From Nocardia brasiliensis (lineage in GTDB: Bacteria > Actinomycetota > Actinomycetes > Mycobacteriales > Mycobacteriaceae), in NCBI RefSeq assembly GCF_011801125.1, contig NZ_CP046171.1, forward strand, positions 3,038,001 through 3,102,000: DNA of 64,000 bases. The letters run 5' to 3'. The translations under genes and the position numbers were made by a program. Positions 8,274-17,720 of the stretch are shown in pieces (the stretch's first letter is position 1; each line of letters opens with the position of its first letter). A model generated the notes under the pieces. It was not told the origin of the DNA and searched no databases. It saw only the letters and a program-made list of their open reading frames with translations.

Positions 8274-9558
8274 GCTCGACCTCCCGTAACGCGTCGGTGC
8301 AGTGGGACAATTCGGTGAGCCACAGATCGCGCAGCGTCGCGACGTGATCCGGGGCCAGGATGTCGGTGCGATACCAGAGTCGACCCCTCGGCCGCGCGCC
8401 GGACCACACCTCGAGGGTCAACTCGTACGAGGACTCCGTTTTGGGCCGATGCAGGTATTCGACCTGGGTCTCGGCGAGTGCCAGGGTGACACTCGCGCCG
8501 GTCTGCACGACGAATCCGGCCTGGCAGAACGGCATCCGCCGGGGATCGCGGTGCGGGTCGAGCCGGAGGATCTGCTCGAGCGGCATGAACTGGTAGTCCA
8601 TCGCGCGCAGCAGTCCGGTGGTCGCGGTGGCGAGGTCGGTGCGCGGATGGTCGTCCTCGCTGCGCCGGAATCGCAGCGCGATCGCCGAGGCGAAACACCC
8701 CACCGCGTCGATGCTCGACTCGGCGGACCGTCCGTTCACCGGCACGCCGATCGCGAAATCGTCAGCGCCGGTGTGGGTGCGCAGCGCCCGTGCCCACGCG
8801 GCGAGCATGACCATGCTCGGGGTGGTGCTGCCGATATTGCGAAACGCCGTGTCCGGCAGGTCGAACCACAGCTCGTCCACCGCTCCGGTGCTGAGCTGAT
8901 CCGTCGCTGTCGGCGGTTGTGGGAGCGGCAGATCCGGCACCCCGACGAGCTGCCGCCCCCAGCGCAACAGTTCGTCCCGCTCGTCCGGCCCAGTTGCGCG
9001 CTCCTGTTCGGCCCAGCTGGCCCGGAAGTCGGTCGGTGTCGGCAGCGGCGCGGGCGCGCCGGCGAGTTCGCGCGTGTAGGCCGAACCGAGTCCGTCGAAC
9101 AGTACGATCGCCGACCAGCCGTCGAAGGCGGTGTGGTGCACGCTCACCACCAAGAGCTGCCGCGTGCCGCCGTCGGTGCACAGCAGCGCGCGGATCGGCA
9201 GTTCGGTGGCCAGGTCGAACGGTTCGGCCACGAACGCGCGGACCTGTGCCGAGTCGGGTGCGGGCGTGTCGTGGCGCACCGTGAGCACCGAGGGTGTCGC
9301 CTCCGGTGCGACCACCTCGATCCTGGTGCCGCGCTGGCCGACCCGGATTATCTTGGTGCGCAACGCGGTATGGCTCGCGACCACCCAGCGCAACGCTCGA
9401 TCCAGTGCCTCGGCGGAGAGGTCGCCGGTGATCAGGAAGGCGAAGGTGTCGATGCCGTCGCGATAGCCGGGCTGCTTCTGCTCGCGGTACCAGAATCGCC
9501 ACTGCGGTACCGGGAGCCCGGCCAGCCAGTGCGGGCCCGAGGTGTCGGTCTCGGTCAT
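8257..9558 (-). CDS. free-standing NRPS condensation-domain protein
   Basis: A 433-residue single-domain member of the condensation/acyltransferase superfamily. The catalytic motif HHTAFDG (residues 141-147) matches HHxxxDG, so it should be active. The WR(F/W)Y-type opening and the DFAIGVPVNGR segment also fit. These enzymes join a carrier-bound acyl group to an amine or hydroxyl. No adenylation or carrier domain is attached; the neighbours at 3748-7377 and 11989-13968 supply both. The gene overlaps the glycosyltransferase upstream by 4 bp and the NAT gene downstream by 17 bp. It could condense the products of the two A-T enzymes or esterify/amidate the polyketide. Esterification versus amide formation cannot be told from sequence. 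Confidence 0.9.
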   Translation of the reverse strand: MTETDTSGPHWLAGLPVPQWRFWYREQKQPGYRDGIDTFAFLITGDLSAEALDRALRWVVASHTALRTKIIRVGQRGTRIEVVAPEATPSVLTVRHDTPAPDSAQVRAFVAEPFDLATELPIRALLCTDGGTRQLLVVSVHHTAFDGWSAIVLFDGLGSAYTRELAGAPAPLPTPTDFRASWAEQERATGPDERDELLRWGRQLVGVPDLPLPQPPTATDQLSTGAVDELWFDLPDTAFRNIGSTTPSMVMLAAWARALRTHTGADDFAIGVPVNGRSAESSIDAVGCFASAIALRFRRSEDDHPRTDLATATTGLLRAMDYQFMPLEQILRLDPHRDPRRMPFCQAGFVVQTGASVTLALAETQVEYLHRPKTESSYELTLEVWSGARPRGRLWYRTDILAPDHVATLRDLWLTELSHCTDALREVEHVRGH

Positions 9559-10766
9559 CGGGCGGCGTCCGCGGACTCGGGCACACCGTCGCGCGCCAGC
9601 CGCTCCAACTGCTCGACCACCGCGAGCGGTGTCGGCCTGGCGAGCATATCGGCCCGTAATTCGCCCGCCGCGGTGCGGAATTCGTCGTCGAGCAACCGAT
9701 CAACCGCCGCCGCGATGTCGGCGTCGGCGAGCTCGCCACCGGGCAGGTTCAATCCGGCGCCGCTGTCGTGCACCCGGTGGCCGTGGAAGACCTCGTCGGG
9801 CATCTGCGAAATGACGAGCTGTGGAAGGCCGTTCACCAGGGCGGTGAGCACGCCGCCCGCGCCGCCCTGGTCCACCAGCACCGAGCAGGTCGAGGCGAGT
9901 TGATGCAGCGGCGCGGGGCCGAGATGCACCACGTTGTCGGGCACGTGCTCGAACAGCCTGCGCTGGTCCTCGGTGACCGCGACGGCCAGCTCCACGTCGT
10001 GGCGGGCGAGCGCGCGCACCACCCGCGGCGCGAGCACCATGTGATCGAAGCCCAGCCTGCTCTGCGAGGTACCCCAGGTGATGCCTACCCGTGGCCGGGC
10101 GGGCGGCTCGAGCAGCCACGGTTCGAGCACCGCGGGACCGTTGTAGGGCACGAAGCGGATCGGGTCGCGCACTTGCCGATCCGCGACCTGCAGCCGGGTC
10201 GGCGCGGGATCGAGGGTGCGATCGCCGTTCACCCCGATGCGGGTCAGGCCGTAGGGCGCGGCGAGCTCGGCGACGAGATCCTCCTCGAATTCCGCGATGG
10301 GCGCGGTGAAGTCGATGCTCCACAGGTGCCGCACGGTCGGTACGTCGAGCAGCGTGCCGATCAGCGGGCCGACGAAACCCGCGGGCTCGAAGACGACCAG
10401 ATCCGGCCGCCAGCGCCGGGCGAACGCCACCGCGTCGGGCGCCTGCGCCTGAGCGGCGGCCGCGGCGAGCCGAAAGCCGTTGAGCCGTCGACGCCGGGCC
10501 CGCTCCGCGGCGACCGCCGGATCAGAGGTCGGTTCCGGCGCGGCCGGCTTCCACGAGCGGCGCTCGAGTTCTTCGCGCAGCCGGGCGTAGGAGTCGAAAT
10601 CCGGGCCCGCACCCAGCGCGGGCAGACCCGCGCCGACGATCGCGGGCACCAGATCCGGGTTGCTCACCACCACGACGTCGTGGCCGCTGGCGCGTAATGC
10701 CCAGCCGAGCGGCACCATCGGGTACAGGTGGCCCGGCATGTTCCACGTCGCCAGCAGGACGCGCAT
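9555..10766 (-). CDS. GT1-family glycosyltransferase (antibiotic type) I
   Basis: A 403-residue cytosolic GT-B enzyme of the macrolide/aromatic antibiotic family. It starts MRVLLATWNMPGHLYPMVPLG and carries the nucleotide-sugar-binding block DQGGAGGVLTALVNGLPQLV in the C-terminal half, with PDEVFHG after it. It should attach an NDP-deoxysugar to the polyketide or to a growing oligosaccharide. I chose ATG 10766 because a GGAGG lies just upstream and the paralogues at 19592-20749 and 35687-36850 begin the same way (MRV...W...H..P). It is first in the minus-strand operon that continues through the C domain, NAT and A-KR-T genes, linking glycosylation to the acylation genes. Donor and acceptor are not predictable here. 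Confidence 0.93.
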   Translation of the reverse strand: MRVLLATWNMPGHLYPMVPLGWALRASGHDVVVVSNPDLVPAIVGAGLPALGAGPDFDSYARLREELERRSWKPAAPEPTSDPAVAAERARRRRLNGFRLAAAAAQAQAPDAVAFARRWRPDLVVFEPAGFVGPLIGTLLDVPTVRHLWSIDFTAPIAEFEEDLVAELAAPYGLTRIGVNGDRTLDPAPTRLQVADRQVRDPIRFVPYNGPAVLEPWLLEPPARPRVGITWGTSQSRLGFDHMVLAPRVVRALARHDVELAVAVTEDQRRLFEHVPDNVVHLGPAPLHQLASTCSVLVDQGGAGGVLTALVNGLPQLVISQMPDEVFHGHRVHDSGAGLNLPGGELADADIAAAVDRLLDDEFRTAAGELRADMLARPTPLAVVEQLERLARDGVPESADAAR

Positions 10767-10957
10767 CCTTGGCCTCCGTCCGAGAGAGAGTCGGTGCGCA
10801 CAGCGTCCACGGGCCCGCTCGAAGATCACTCCAGCACCGCTGTGCGTACCCGTCGACGCGAGATCGGCGGCGGCCCGGTCGAGTACGGCACGGTTGATCC
10901 TCGAGTGCCGCGGCGGATCGTTCGACCTCGCAGTACCCGCCACGACGAGGAGAGACG
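10767..10957. promoter_or_regulatory. divergent promoter region with repeated TCGA elements
   Basis: This 191-bp gap separates the minus-strand acylation operon from the plus-strand LLM/A-T/P450 operon and should hold both promoters. TCGA occurs at 10819, 10853, 10879, 10901 and 10922. Those at 10879 (GTCGAGTA) and 10901 (CTCGAGTG) are exactly 22 bp apart, twice the 11-bp spacing typical of SARP direct repeats. The assignment to the SARP at 1967 is inference. Confidence 0.5.
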
Positions 10958-11992
10958 ATGCGGCTCGCGGTGTTCCTGACCCCACGGCACGCCCTCCGCA
11001 TCGCTCCCGCCGCCGAACAGCTCGGACTCGAGTACGCGCTCGCGCCGGAGGGTTTCCGCGGCGACGGCGTGAGCGTGCTCGGCGCCGCCGCCGCGGTGAC
11101 CTCGCGGCTCACCCTGGCCTCCGGACTGCTCCAGGCCCCGGCCCGCGGCCCGGTGCTGACCGCGCTCACCGCGGCCACCCTGGACGACCTGTCCGGCGGC
11201 CGGTTCGAGCTCGGGCTCGGCGTCTCGGCCGCGGAGGTGGCGCGCGGCTGGTACGGGGCAGACATCCGGCGGCCGCTGGCCTGGCTGCGCGAATACGTCG
11301 AGGTGGTCCGCTGTGCGCTGGCGGGCGCGCCGGTGCGCTATGCGGGCGAGCACTGGCGGCTACCACCGGAGGATTGCGACGGGACAGCGGCGGTCGCGCA
11401 GCTGCGTGCACTCGAGCCACGCCCCGATCTGCCCATCCTGCTGGGCGGGGTCGGCCCGCGCGCGCTCGAGCTGGCCGGCGCGATCGCCGACGGCTGGATC
11501 GGCGCGTTCTGCTCACCGGAACGCGTCTCGTGGGCGCTCGAACACGTGCGAATCGGCCGGGCCCGTGCCGGGGCGAGCCTCGACGGATTCCGGGTGCTGC
11601 CCTCGATCCCCATCGGCGTCGGGCCCGATCCCGAAGCGGCGGCGCTCGCGTTGCGGCCCTACTACGCGAATTTCCTCGCGCTCGGGCGCGGCGCCGGGGC
11701 CTACGCGACCGTGGCGACCGACATGGGTTACGGCGCGCAGGTCCAGCAGGTCCATCACCTGGTCGCGGCCGGTGATCGAGCGGGTGCGGCGGCCGCGGTG
11801 CCGCTGGACCTGATCTGGCGCACCGCCCTGCTCGGCGACGCGAACACCATCGGCGCGCGGATGTCGGAGTACGCGGCGTCAGGCGTGACGACGCTCGGAT
11901 TGACCGTGCTCGCCGCCGATTTCGAGGACCAGCTCGAGATTCTGCGCACCGCGCGGCGGGCGCTCGAGCTCGCGCAGGGAGTGTGCCCGTGA
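10958..11992 (+). CDS. LLM-class flavin/F420-dependent oxidoreductase
   Basis: A 344-residue bacterial-luciferase-like TIM-barrel protein. Family marks are the N-terminal MRLAVFLTPRHA strand, the SRLTLASGLLQAPAR segment near residue 50, TLDDLSGGRFELGLGVS near residue 75 and the downstream DLPILLGGVGPRALELAG. Members use reduced FMN or F420 and act as monooxygenases or reductases, and many tailor antibiotics. The split-barrel protein at 19152 could belong to the same cofactor economy. The start is ATG with GAGGAG upstream. The stop overlaps the start of the A-T gene. Substrate and cofactor cannot be decided from sequence alone. Confidence 0.88.
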   Translation: MRLAVFLTPRHALRIAPAAEQLGLEYALAPEGFRGDGVSVLGAAAAVTSRLTLASGLLQAPARGPVLTALTAATLDDLSGGRFELGLGVSAAEVARGWYGADIRRPLAWLREYVEVVRCALAGAPVRYAGEHWRLPPEDCDGTAAVAQLRALEPRPDLPILLGGVGPRALELAGAIADGWIGAFCSPERVSWALEHVRIGRARAGASLDGFRVLPSIPIGVGPDPEAAALALRPYYANFLALGRGAGAYATVATDMGYGAQVQQVHHLVAAGDRAGAAAAVPLDLIWRTALLGDANTIGARMSEYAASGVTTLGLTVLAADFEDQLEILRTARRALELAQGVCP

Positions 11993-13968
11993 CCCGAACC
12001 GATCGTGCGTTGCTGGTCGGCGATCCGGCGGAGCCGCCCGCCGACTGGCCGCGCACCCTCGCGGCCGCGTTGGCGCGGGCGGCGCGCGAGCCGAGCCGTG
12101 GCATCACCTACGTGGATGACGAAGGGCTGGAACGGTTTCAGAACTACGCGCACCTGCGCCGCGCGGCGGATTCGCTCGGTTCCGCGCTGGCCGAACGGGT
12201 TCGGCCGGGCACGCCGGTCCTGCTCGCCGCCGCCGACGCTCGGGTGCAGCTGACCGCGTTCTGGGGGTGCGTGCTCGCGGGCGCGGTACCGGTCCCGGTG
12301 GGCCGCACCGGCGCACTCGGTGCGGTGGCCCAGGTCGGCGAGCGCATTCGAGCGGCTCACGAATTGCTGGGCCGCCCGGTGGTTCTCGTGGACGACGCGG
12401 TGGACGCGGTCGCGATCGGCTACCAGGTGGCCGTCGACGCCGACGGCGCGGCGCACCCGCTCGGGACACCGCTGTGGGACGCGGCGGCCGCGCCGCGGCT
12501 CGGCGCGGACGTCGCGATCGGATTGCTGACCTCCGGCAGCACCGGGCGGCCGAAATGCGTGCTGTTGACCGAAGCCGCGCTGGCCCACCGTGCTTGGGCG
12601 GCAGCCGAATTCAACGGATTGCGCGCCTCGGATGTGGCTTTGAACTGGATGCCGCTCGACCACGTCGGCGGCATCGTGATGTGGGCGCTGCAGGCGGTGT
12701 TCCTCGGCTGCTCGCTGGTTCAGGTGGACACCGCGCGGGTGCTCGCCGATCCGCTCGCCTGGCTCGATCTGCTCGAGGCGCACCGGGCCAGCACCACCTG
12801 GGCACCGAACTTCGGTTTCGCCCTGGTGTGTTCGGCGCTGCGGCGGGCGCCGGGGCGGCGCTGGCGGCTGCACCGGCTGCGGCACGTGCTCGATGGCGGC
12901 GAGGCGGTGGTGGCGGCGGTCGCCGACGAATTCCTCGACCTGCTCGCGCCGCACGGGCTCGCCCGCTCGGCACTGCGGCCCGCATGGGGTATGTCGGAAA
13001 CCGGCTCGGGCGTGGTGTATTCGCGGCCGTCCCCGGACGAGCCCGGAATCGCGGCGGTACGGGTGTGGCTGACGGCCGACGAACGCGTCCGGCACGCGGC
13101 GTCCGGCTCCGGTGCGGCGCTGGAGCTGGCGGTGACCGGTAAACCGGTGGCGGGCGTGCGCATTCGCGTGGTGCGGCCGGACGGTTCGGTGTGCGCGACG
13201 GATCAACTCGGCGCGGTGCAGGTGAGCGGTGCGACGTTGTTCGCGGGTTACCTCGGCGCGGAGGCGGAAATGCGCGACGGCTGGTTCACCACCGGTGATC
13301 AGGGCTTCGTCACCGGTGGCGCGCTGGTGATCACCGGCCGCGACGACGATGTGGTCGTCATCAACGGCGGCAATATCCCGTGCCAGGAGATCGAGGCGGT
13401 GGTGGCGCAGGTCGACGGCGTGCTCGACGGTTACGCGGCGTTCACCGTGCTCGACCGCCAGGACGGGCCGCCACGGCGGGTCGTGTTCGTGAGCGTGCGC
13501 GCCGGTGCCGCGGTGGCCGAGCCGATCCGGGAGCGGATCGCGCTGCGATTCGGTTTCGCCGTCGACGAGGTACGCGTGCTGGCGAGCACCGAGTTCCCGC
13601 GGACCGCGACCGGCAAGATCCAGCGTGCCCGCCTGCGCGACAAGCACCGTGCGTCGAAGGCGGAGACCGTCGCGCGCCATCCGGTGTCGCTCGTGCGGCG
13701 GCGAGACCCGTTGGCCGCGAAGGTATCCGAGGTCTGGGCCGAGTTGCTCGGCGCACCACCGCGCCCGGCCACCTCGTTCTTCGCCGCGGGCGGCACGTCC
13801 ATGGCGGCGGTACGGTGCGTGGCCGCGCTCGGCACGGCGCTCGGCCGCCGGGTGCCGGTCGCATTGCTGTACGAGCACCCGACCTTCGCGGAATTCCTGG
13901 CCGCGCTCGAGCCCACGCCACGGCGCGGCGGCGCGACGGTGCTGGTCGAGCAGGGGAGTCCGGGATGA
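11989..13968 (+). CDS. A-T didomain enzyme (acyl-AMP ligase plus carrier)
   Basis: A 659-residue adenylation-carrier protein. The AMP motif is LLTSGSTGRPKCV near residue 185, the catalytic lysine is in FPRTATGKIQRARL near 545, and the carrier has Ser in FFAAGGTSMAAV near 605. The segment LNWMPLDH...WAPNFGF parallels LNWLPFDH...WSANFGY in the A-KR-T enzyme, so the two adenylation domains are paralogues, here without the ketoreductase. It should activate a second acid and load it on its own carrier. The start is either GTG 11989, which forms a GTGA overlap with the LLM stop, or GTG 11983; I prefer the former. It is followed by a P450 with an ATGA overlap, which may act on the carrier-bound acyl group. 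Confidence 0.92.
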   Translation: MTRTDRALLVGDPAEPPADWPRTLAAALARAAREPSRGITYVDDEGLERFQNYAHLRRAADSLGSALAERVRPGTPVLLAAADARVQLTAFWGCVLAGAVPVPVGRTGALGAVAQVGERIRAAHELLGRPVVLVDDAVDAVAIGYQVAVDADGAAHPLGTPLWDAAAAPRLGADVAIGLLTSGSTGRPKCVLLTEAALAHRAWAAAEFNGLRASDVALNWMPLDHVGGIVMWALQAVFLGCSLVQVDTARVLADPLAWLDLLEAHRASTTWAPNFGFALVCSALRRAPGRRWRLHRLRHVLDGGEAVVAAVADEFLDLLAPHGLARSALRPAWGMSETGSGVVYSRPSPDEPGIAAVRVWLTADERVRHAASGSGAALELAVTGKPVAGVRIRVVRPDGSVCATDQLGAVQVSGATLFAGYLGAEAEMRDGWFTTGDQGFVTGGALVITGRDDDVVVINGGNIPCQEIEAVVAQVDGVLDGYAAFTVLDRQDGPPRRVVFVSVRAGAAVAEPIRERIALRFGFAVDEVRVLASTEFPRTATGKIQRARLRDKHRASKAETVARHPVSLVRRRDPLAAKVSEVWAELLGAPPRPATSFFAAGGTSMAAVRCVAALGTALGRRVPVALLYEHPTFAEFLAALEPTPRRGGATVLVEQGSPG

Positions 13969-15143
13969 GCGGGCCGGACCCGGTGTTTCCGATGCGCAGG
14001 CCGAGCCCGTTCGAGCTGCCCGCCGACTACCACGCTATGCGGGAAGGCTGCCCGGTCGGGCGGGCCACCCTGCGTGACGGGGCGCCGGTCTGGCTGGTGA
14101 CCGGATACGCCGACGTCCGGTCCGTGCTCACCGATCCCGGCCTCAGTGCCGACCGCGGCGCGCCGGGGTTCCCCTTCTTGACCGCGGAGTCCGAATATCT
14201 GCGCCGGATCAAGGTTTTCGTGGGTATGGACGCACCGGAGCACGGCGTGTACCGCCGGATGTTCACCCCCGAGTTCAGCGCGCGGAAGGTGGCGGCGTTG
14301 CGGCCCTACATCCAGCGCTGCGTGGACGAGCGCATCGACCGGCTACTCGACGCGGGCCCGCCCGCCGATTTCGTGCGCGCGATCGCGCTGCCGGTCCCCG
14401 CGCTGGCCATCGGGCGCATCCTCGGTGTGCCCGAGGCGGATACGGACCTGTTCGAGGAACTCACCGTCCGGGTGATCACGCACGGCGGCGCACAGCCCTT
14501 CGAAGCGCTGGTCGACTACGTGAAGCAGCTGGTGCGCGCCAAACACGGATCGACCGCGCACGATCTGATCTCGCGGGTGCTGCGCGAGCACGTGGCACCG
14601 GGCCGGCTCGAGCTGCGGGCACTGACGATCGTGCTCATCCTTATCCTGCTGGCCGGCTACGAGACCACCGCGAACACCCTCTCGCTCGGCCTGCTCGCGC
14701 TGCTGCGGCACCCGGCGCAGTGGGCCGCACTGCGCGCGGACCCGTCCGCGCTGCCGGGCGCGATCGCGGAGCTGCTGCGGTACACCTCGGTGGCCGAGCT
14801 CGCCACCTGCCGCGCCACCACCAGGGAGGTCGAGGTCGCGGGCACCACGATCCCGGCGGGCGCGGGCGTGATCCCCCTGGCGGCCGCCGCGAACCGCGAC
14901 CCCTCGGTGTTCCCGAACCCCGAGGTGCTCGACATCCATCGAGACGCCCAGCGGCACTTGGCATTCGGCTATGGCGCGCACGCCTGCATGGGCGCGGCAC
15001 TGGCCCAGCTCGAGCTGGACATCGTCTTCCGCACCGTGCTGGCGCGCCTGCCCGAGCTCCGGCTCGACGGCGAATTGCCCGATGCCGCGGTCAAATACGA
15101 CTCGGTGCTGTTCGGTCTGCACCAGCTGCCGCTCACCTGGTGA
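13965..15143 (+). CDS. cytochrome P450 I
   Basis: A soluble class-I bacterial P450 of 392 residues. The heme loop FGYGAHACMGAALAQLE near residue 340 contains the thiolate cysteine and fits FGxGxHxCxG. The oxygen-activation helix reads LAGYETTANT, and the ExxR helix is present. It needs an external ferredoxin system, not seen in this window. Its start overlaps the A-T gene (ATGA), so the two are probably made in fixed ratio; P450s paired with a carrier enzyme often hydroxylate the tethered aminoacyl or acyl group. This is inference from position. The 3' end overlaps the convergent STAND NTPase gene by 11 bp. Confidence 0.95.
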   Translation: MSGPDPVFPMRRPSPFELPADYHAMREGCPVGRATLRDGAPVWLVTGYADVRSVLTDPGLSADRGAPGFPFLTAESEYLRRIKVFVGMDAPEHGVYRRMFTPEFSARKVAALRPYIQRCVDERIDRLLDAGPPADFVRAIALPVPALAIGRILGVPEADTDLFEELTVRVITHGGAQPFEALVDYVKQLVRAKHGSTAHDLISRVLREHVAPGRLELRALTIVLILILLAGYETTANTLSLGLLALLRHPAQWAALRADPSALPGAIAELLRYTSVAELATCRATTREVEVAGTTIPAGAGVIPLAAAANRDPSVFPNPEVLDIHRDAQRHLAFGYGAHACMGAALAQLELDIVFRTVLARLPELRLDGELPDAAVKYDSVLFGLHQLPLTW

Positions 15144-17658
15144 GCTCGGGTCCGTCGTCGGTCATTGCCGCGAGCCGCGCCGCGGCGGAATCGGCCGCGG
15201 CCGCGCCCCCGCGCCGGTAGATCTCGACGGCCGCGCCGAGTTCGGCACGGGCCGTGCCGAACTCACCCAGCGCGATCCGGCACCGTGCCGAACCAGCCAG
15301 CGCGTCGGCCTGTTCGGGTGCGCTGTGGATCGTGCGCGCGAGCTCGAACGCCGCGCGGAACGCCGCCAACCCCCGTTCGGGCTTACCGGTTTCCAGCAGC
15401 AGCGCGCCGATCTCGTTGAGCGCCTCGGCCTCGCCGTTGCGCACACCGAGCGCACGGAACAGGGTCAGCGCCTGGTCGAGCAGGTCGGTGGCCTCGCTGT
15501 GCGCGCCGGTCGCGCGCCGGACGACGCCGAGACCGATCAGCGCGTTGCCCGCGCCGACGCGGTTGCCGATCGCGCGATAGTGTGCCAGCGCCCGCTCGTG
15601 CAGCGCGGCGGCATCCGCGTACGCGCCGAGCGCCTTTCGTACCCGGCCCAGCTCGTCGAGGGCGTTGGCCTCGCCGAGCCTGGTCCCGAGTTCCCGGTAG
15701 CACACGAGTGCCGACCGCAGGTGTGCGTCGGCCGCGGCGTAGTTCCCGACGCATCGGCACACGACACCGAGATTGGTGCGAGTGTTGGCCGTGCCCAACC
15801 GATCTCCGAGCGCCTGGCGCTGGGCGAGGGCCTGCTGGAGCAGTCCGATGGCCTCGGTGAAGTTCCCGGTCTCGATGCCGAGGGCGCCGAGCGCGTCCAG
15901 CACGCCGGCCTGGCCGCGACCGCTGTCTGCCTCGCGGTAACAGGCCAGTGCCTGCCGGAGCAGGCCGACCGCGGCGCCGAAGTCACCGCGGAATCTGCGG
16001 ACGATGCTGAGGTTGCCGAGTGCCCGCGCCTGGCCGCGCAGGTCTGCGATCTCGCGGTAGCACGCGAGTGCCCGCTGGAACTGTTCCTCGGCCGCGGTGA
16101 GGTTCCCGGTCACCCGGTGCACGACTCCGAGACCGTTGCGGGCGTTGCCCTCGCCGCGCAGGTCGCCGACGCAACGGTAGCGGGCCAGCGCTTTTCGATG
16201 CAGCTCGCCCGCCTCGGTGTGTGCACCGGTGAGCGCCCGAACCCGGCCGAGGCCGTCGAGTGCGACCGCCTCGCCGAGGCGATCGGCACGGCGTCGCGCG
16301 GCCGTGTACGCACGGTCGTAGTGGGTTGCCGCCGCGGGCAGCGGGCCGTCGAGTTCGAAGAGGCGGGCCAGCATCTGGGTCAACGCGAGCACCGATGGTG
16401 TGTCCTCGGCCGTAGCGTCGTCGAGAACGGCTTGCAGGCACGCGCTTTCGGTGCGTAGCCAGGTCAATGCCTGTGCCTCGTCGGAGAATTCGCGCACCGG
16501 TGCGGGTGGGTCGGCGATCGGGTGTGCGGTCGGCTCGGTATGCCGGGCGAGCCGGTCGTGCGCGGCGGCGGCCGTCGCGTGGTAGTAACCGAGCAGTCGA
16601 GCCATTGCCGCACAGTCGTTTTCGTGGTCGTCCGCGGCGGCCAGTCCGTGCGCGTATTCGCGCAGCAGGTCGTGCAGCCGGAACCGGGCAGGGCTGGTCT
16701 CCTCGACCAAGTGCTCGAGGTAGAGCCCCTCGAGTTCGGTGCGCGCCGCGGTGGCGGGTATGCGGGCCATCGCGGCGAGCGCCTCGGCGTCGACATCAGG
16801 ACCGGGGTGCAGGCCGAGGTATCGGAACAGCCGCTGCCGCTCGGGGGACAGACAGCGATAGGACATGGTGAACGCGGCGCGGACCGCACGCGGTCCGGCC
16901 GCGAGTTCGCCGAGCCGGTCCTGTGCCGCGGCGAAATCGGCGCTGAGCCGGGCGATGCTCCAACCGGGATGCTGTGCCAATCGCCCGGCCAGCAGGACGA
17001 TCGCCAACGGCAGCGCCGCGCACCGGCGGACGATCTCGTCCGCGGCGGCGCGTTCGGCGGCGTCCGGATCGCGGTGGGCGAGCGCGCAGAACAGCTCGGC
17101 GGCCGTCGCGGCATCGGGGACGTCCAGCGGCAGCGCGACCGCGCCGTCGAGCGCGGCCAAGCGGCGGCGGCTGGTGATCAAGGTCAGGCAGCCGTCGCTC
17201 GCGGGCAGCAGGGGCTCGACCTGTGCGTGGTCGCGGGCATCGTCGAGCACCAGCAGGATGCGCTTGCCCGCGATCCGGTCCAGCCACCAATCGCGCCGCT
17301 GCGCGACGGTGGCGGGCAGGAAACGCGGGTCGACACCGAGGTCGGTGAGCAGCTTCGCGAGCACCGCGGCCGGATCGGCGGGTTGCTGACCCGGTGTGTG
17401 CGCGTGCAATTCGACGAAGAAGCGCCCGTCGGGGAACTCGGCTGCGAGCCGGTGCATGGCGCGCGTGGCCAGCGCGGTCTTGCCGACGCCCGGCATGCCG
17501 TCGATCGTGTGGATCGCGGGAGTGCCGAGTTCGGCCGCGGCGACGATTCTTTCGAGTTCGGCGGTGCGTCCGGCAAAGCAGAGCACGTCCCGGCGTAACG
17601 TGTTACGCAGCACCGGCCGCGGAGCATGCGCGTAGTGGATGGTGAGGTCGCGGCCCAC
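15133..17658 (-). CDS. NB-ARC/TPR STAND NTPase, apparently separated from its N-terminal domain by a frameshift
   Basis: An 841-residue signalling ATPase. An NB-ARC module holds P-loop DGMPGVGKTALA near residue 55 and Walker B RILLVLDDARDH near 130, with CAALPLAIVLLAGRL and a winged-helix region after it. From about 420 to 820 there are roughly ten 40-residue TPRs (GEANALDELGRVRKALGAY and similar). STAND proteins switch by ATP binding and oligomerise on sensing a ligand. GTG 17658 is the first available start, but it has no Shine-Dalgarno sequence. The frame is open upstream to 17808 without any start codon and reads sensibly (PGPQIALTGVAVG). The upstream ORF in the -1-shifted frame supplies the missing N-terminus, so a single ~1,018-residue protein is likely ancestral. 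It lies inside the cluster but has no obvious biosynthetic role. Confidence 0.8.
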   Translation of the reverse strand: MGRDLTIHYAHAPRPVLRNTLRRDVLCFAGRTAELERIVAAAELGTPAIHTIDGMPGVGKTALATRAMHRLAAEFPDGRFFVELHAHTPGQQPADPAAVLAKLLTDLGVDPRFLPATVAQRRDWWLDRIAGKRILLVLDDARDHAQVEPLLPASDGCLTLITSRRRLAALDGAVALPLDVPDAATAAELFCALAHRDPDAAERAAADEIVRRCAALPLAIVLLAGRLAQHPGWSIARLSADFAAAQDRLGELAAGPRAVRAAFTMSYRCLSPERQRLFRYLGLHPGPDVDAEALAAMARIPATAARTELEGLYLEHLVEETSPARFRLHDLLREYAHGLAAADDHENDCAAMARLLGYYHATAAAAHDRLARHTEPTAHPIADPPAPVREFSDEAQALTWLRTESACLQAVLDDATAEDTPSVLALTQMLARLFELDGPLPAAATHYDRAYTAARRRADRLGEAVALDGLGRVRALTGAHTEAGELHRKALARYRCVGDLRGEGNARNGLGVVHRVTGNLTAAEEQFQRALACYREIADLRGQARALGNLSIVRRFRGDFGAAVGLLRQALACYREADSGRGQAGVLDALGALGIETGNFTEAIGLLQQALAQRQALGDRLGTANTRTNLGVVCRCVGNYAAADAHLRSALVCYRELGTRLGEANALDELGRVRKALGAYADAAALHERALAHYRAIGNRVGAGNALIGLGVVRRATGAHSEATDLLDQALTLFRALGVRNGEAEALNEIGALLLETGKPERGLAAFRAAFELARTIHSAPEQADALAGSARCRIALGEFGTARAELGAAVEIYRRGGAAAADSAAARLAAMTDDGPELTR

Positions 17659-17720
17659 CGCGACGCCGGTGAGCGCGATCTGCGGGCCGGGAACCGTCGG
17701 CGCAGCAGCGTCGTCTCGAG

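Noticed and set aside
11755..13878. 707-codon minus-strand ORF
   Set aside because: Shadow of the A-T gene on the other strand; no recognisable motifs and biased composition.
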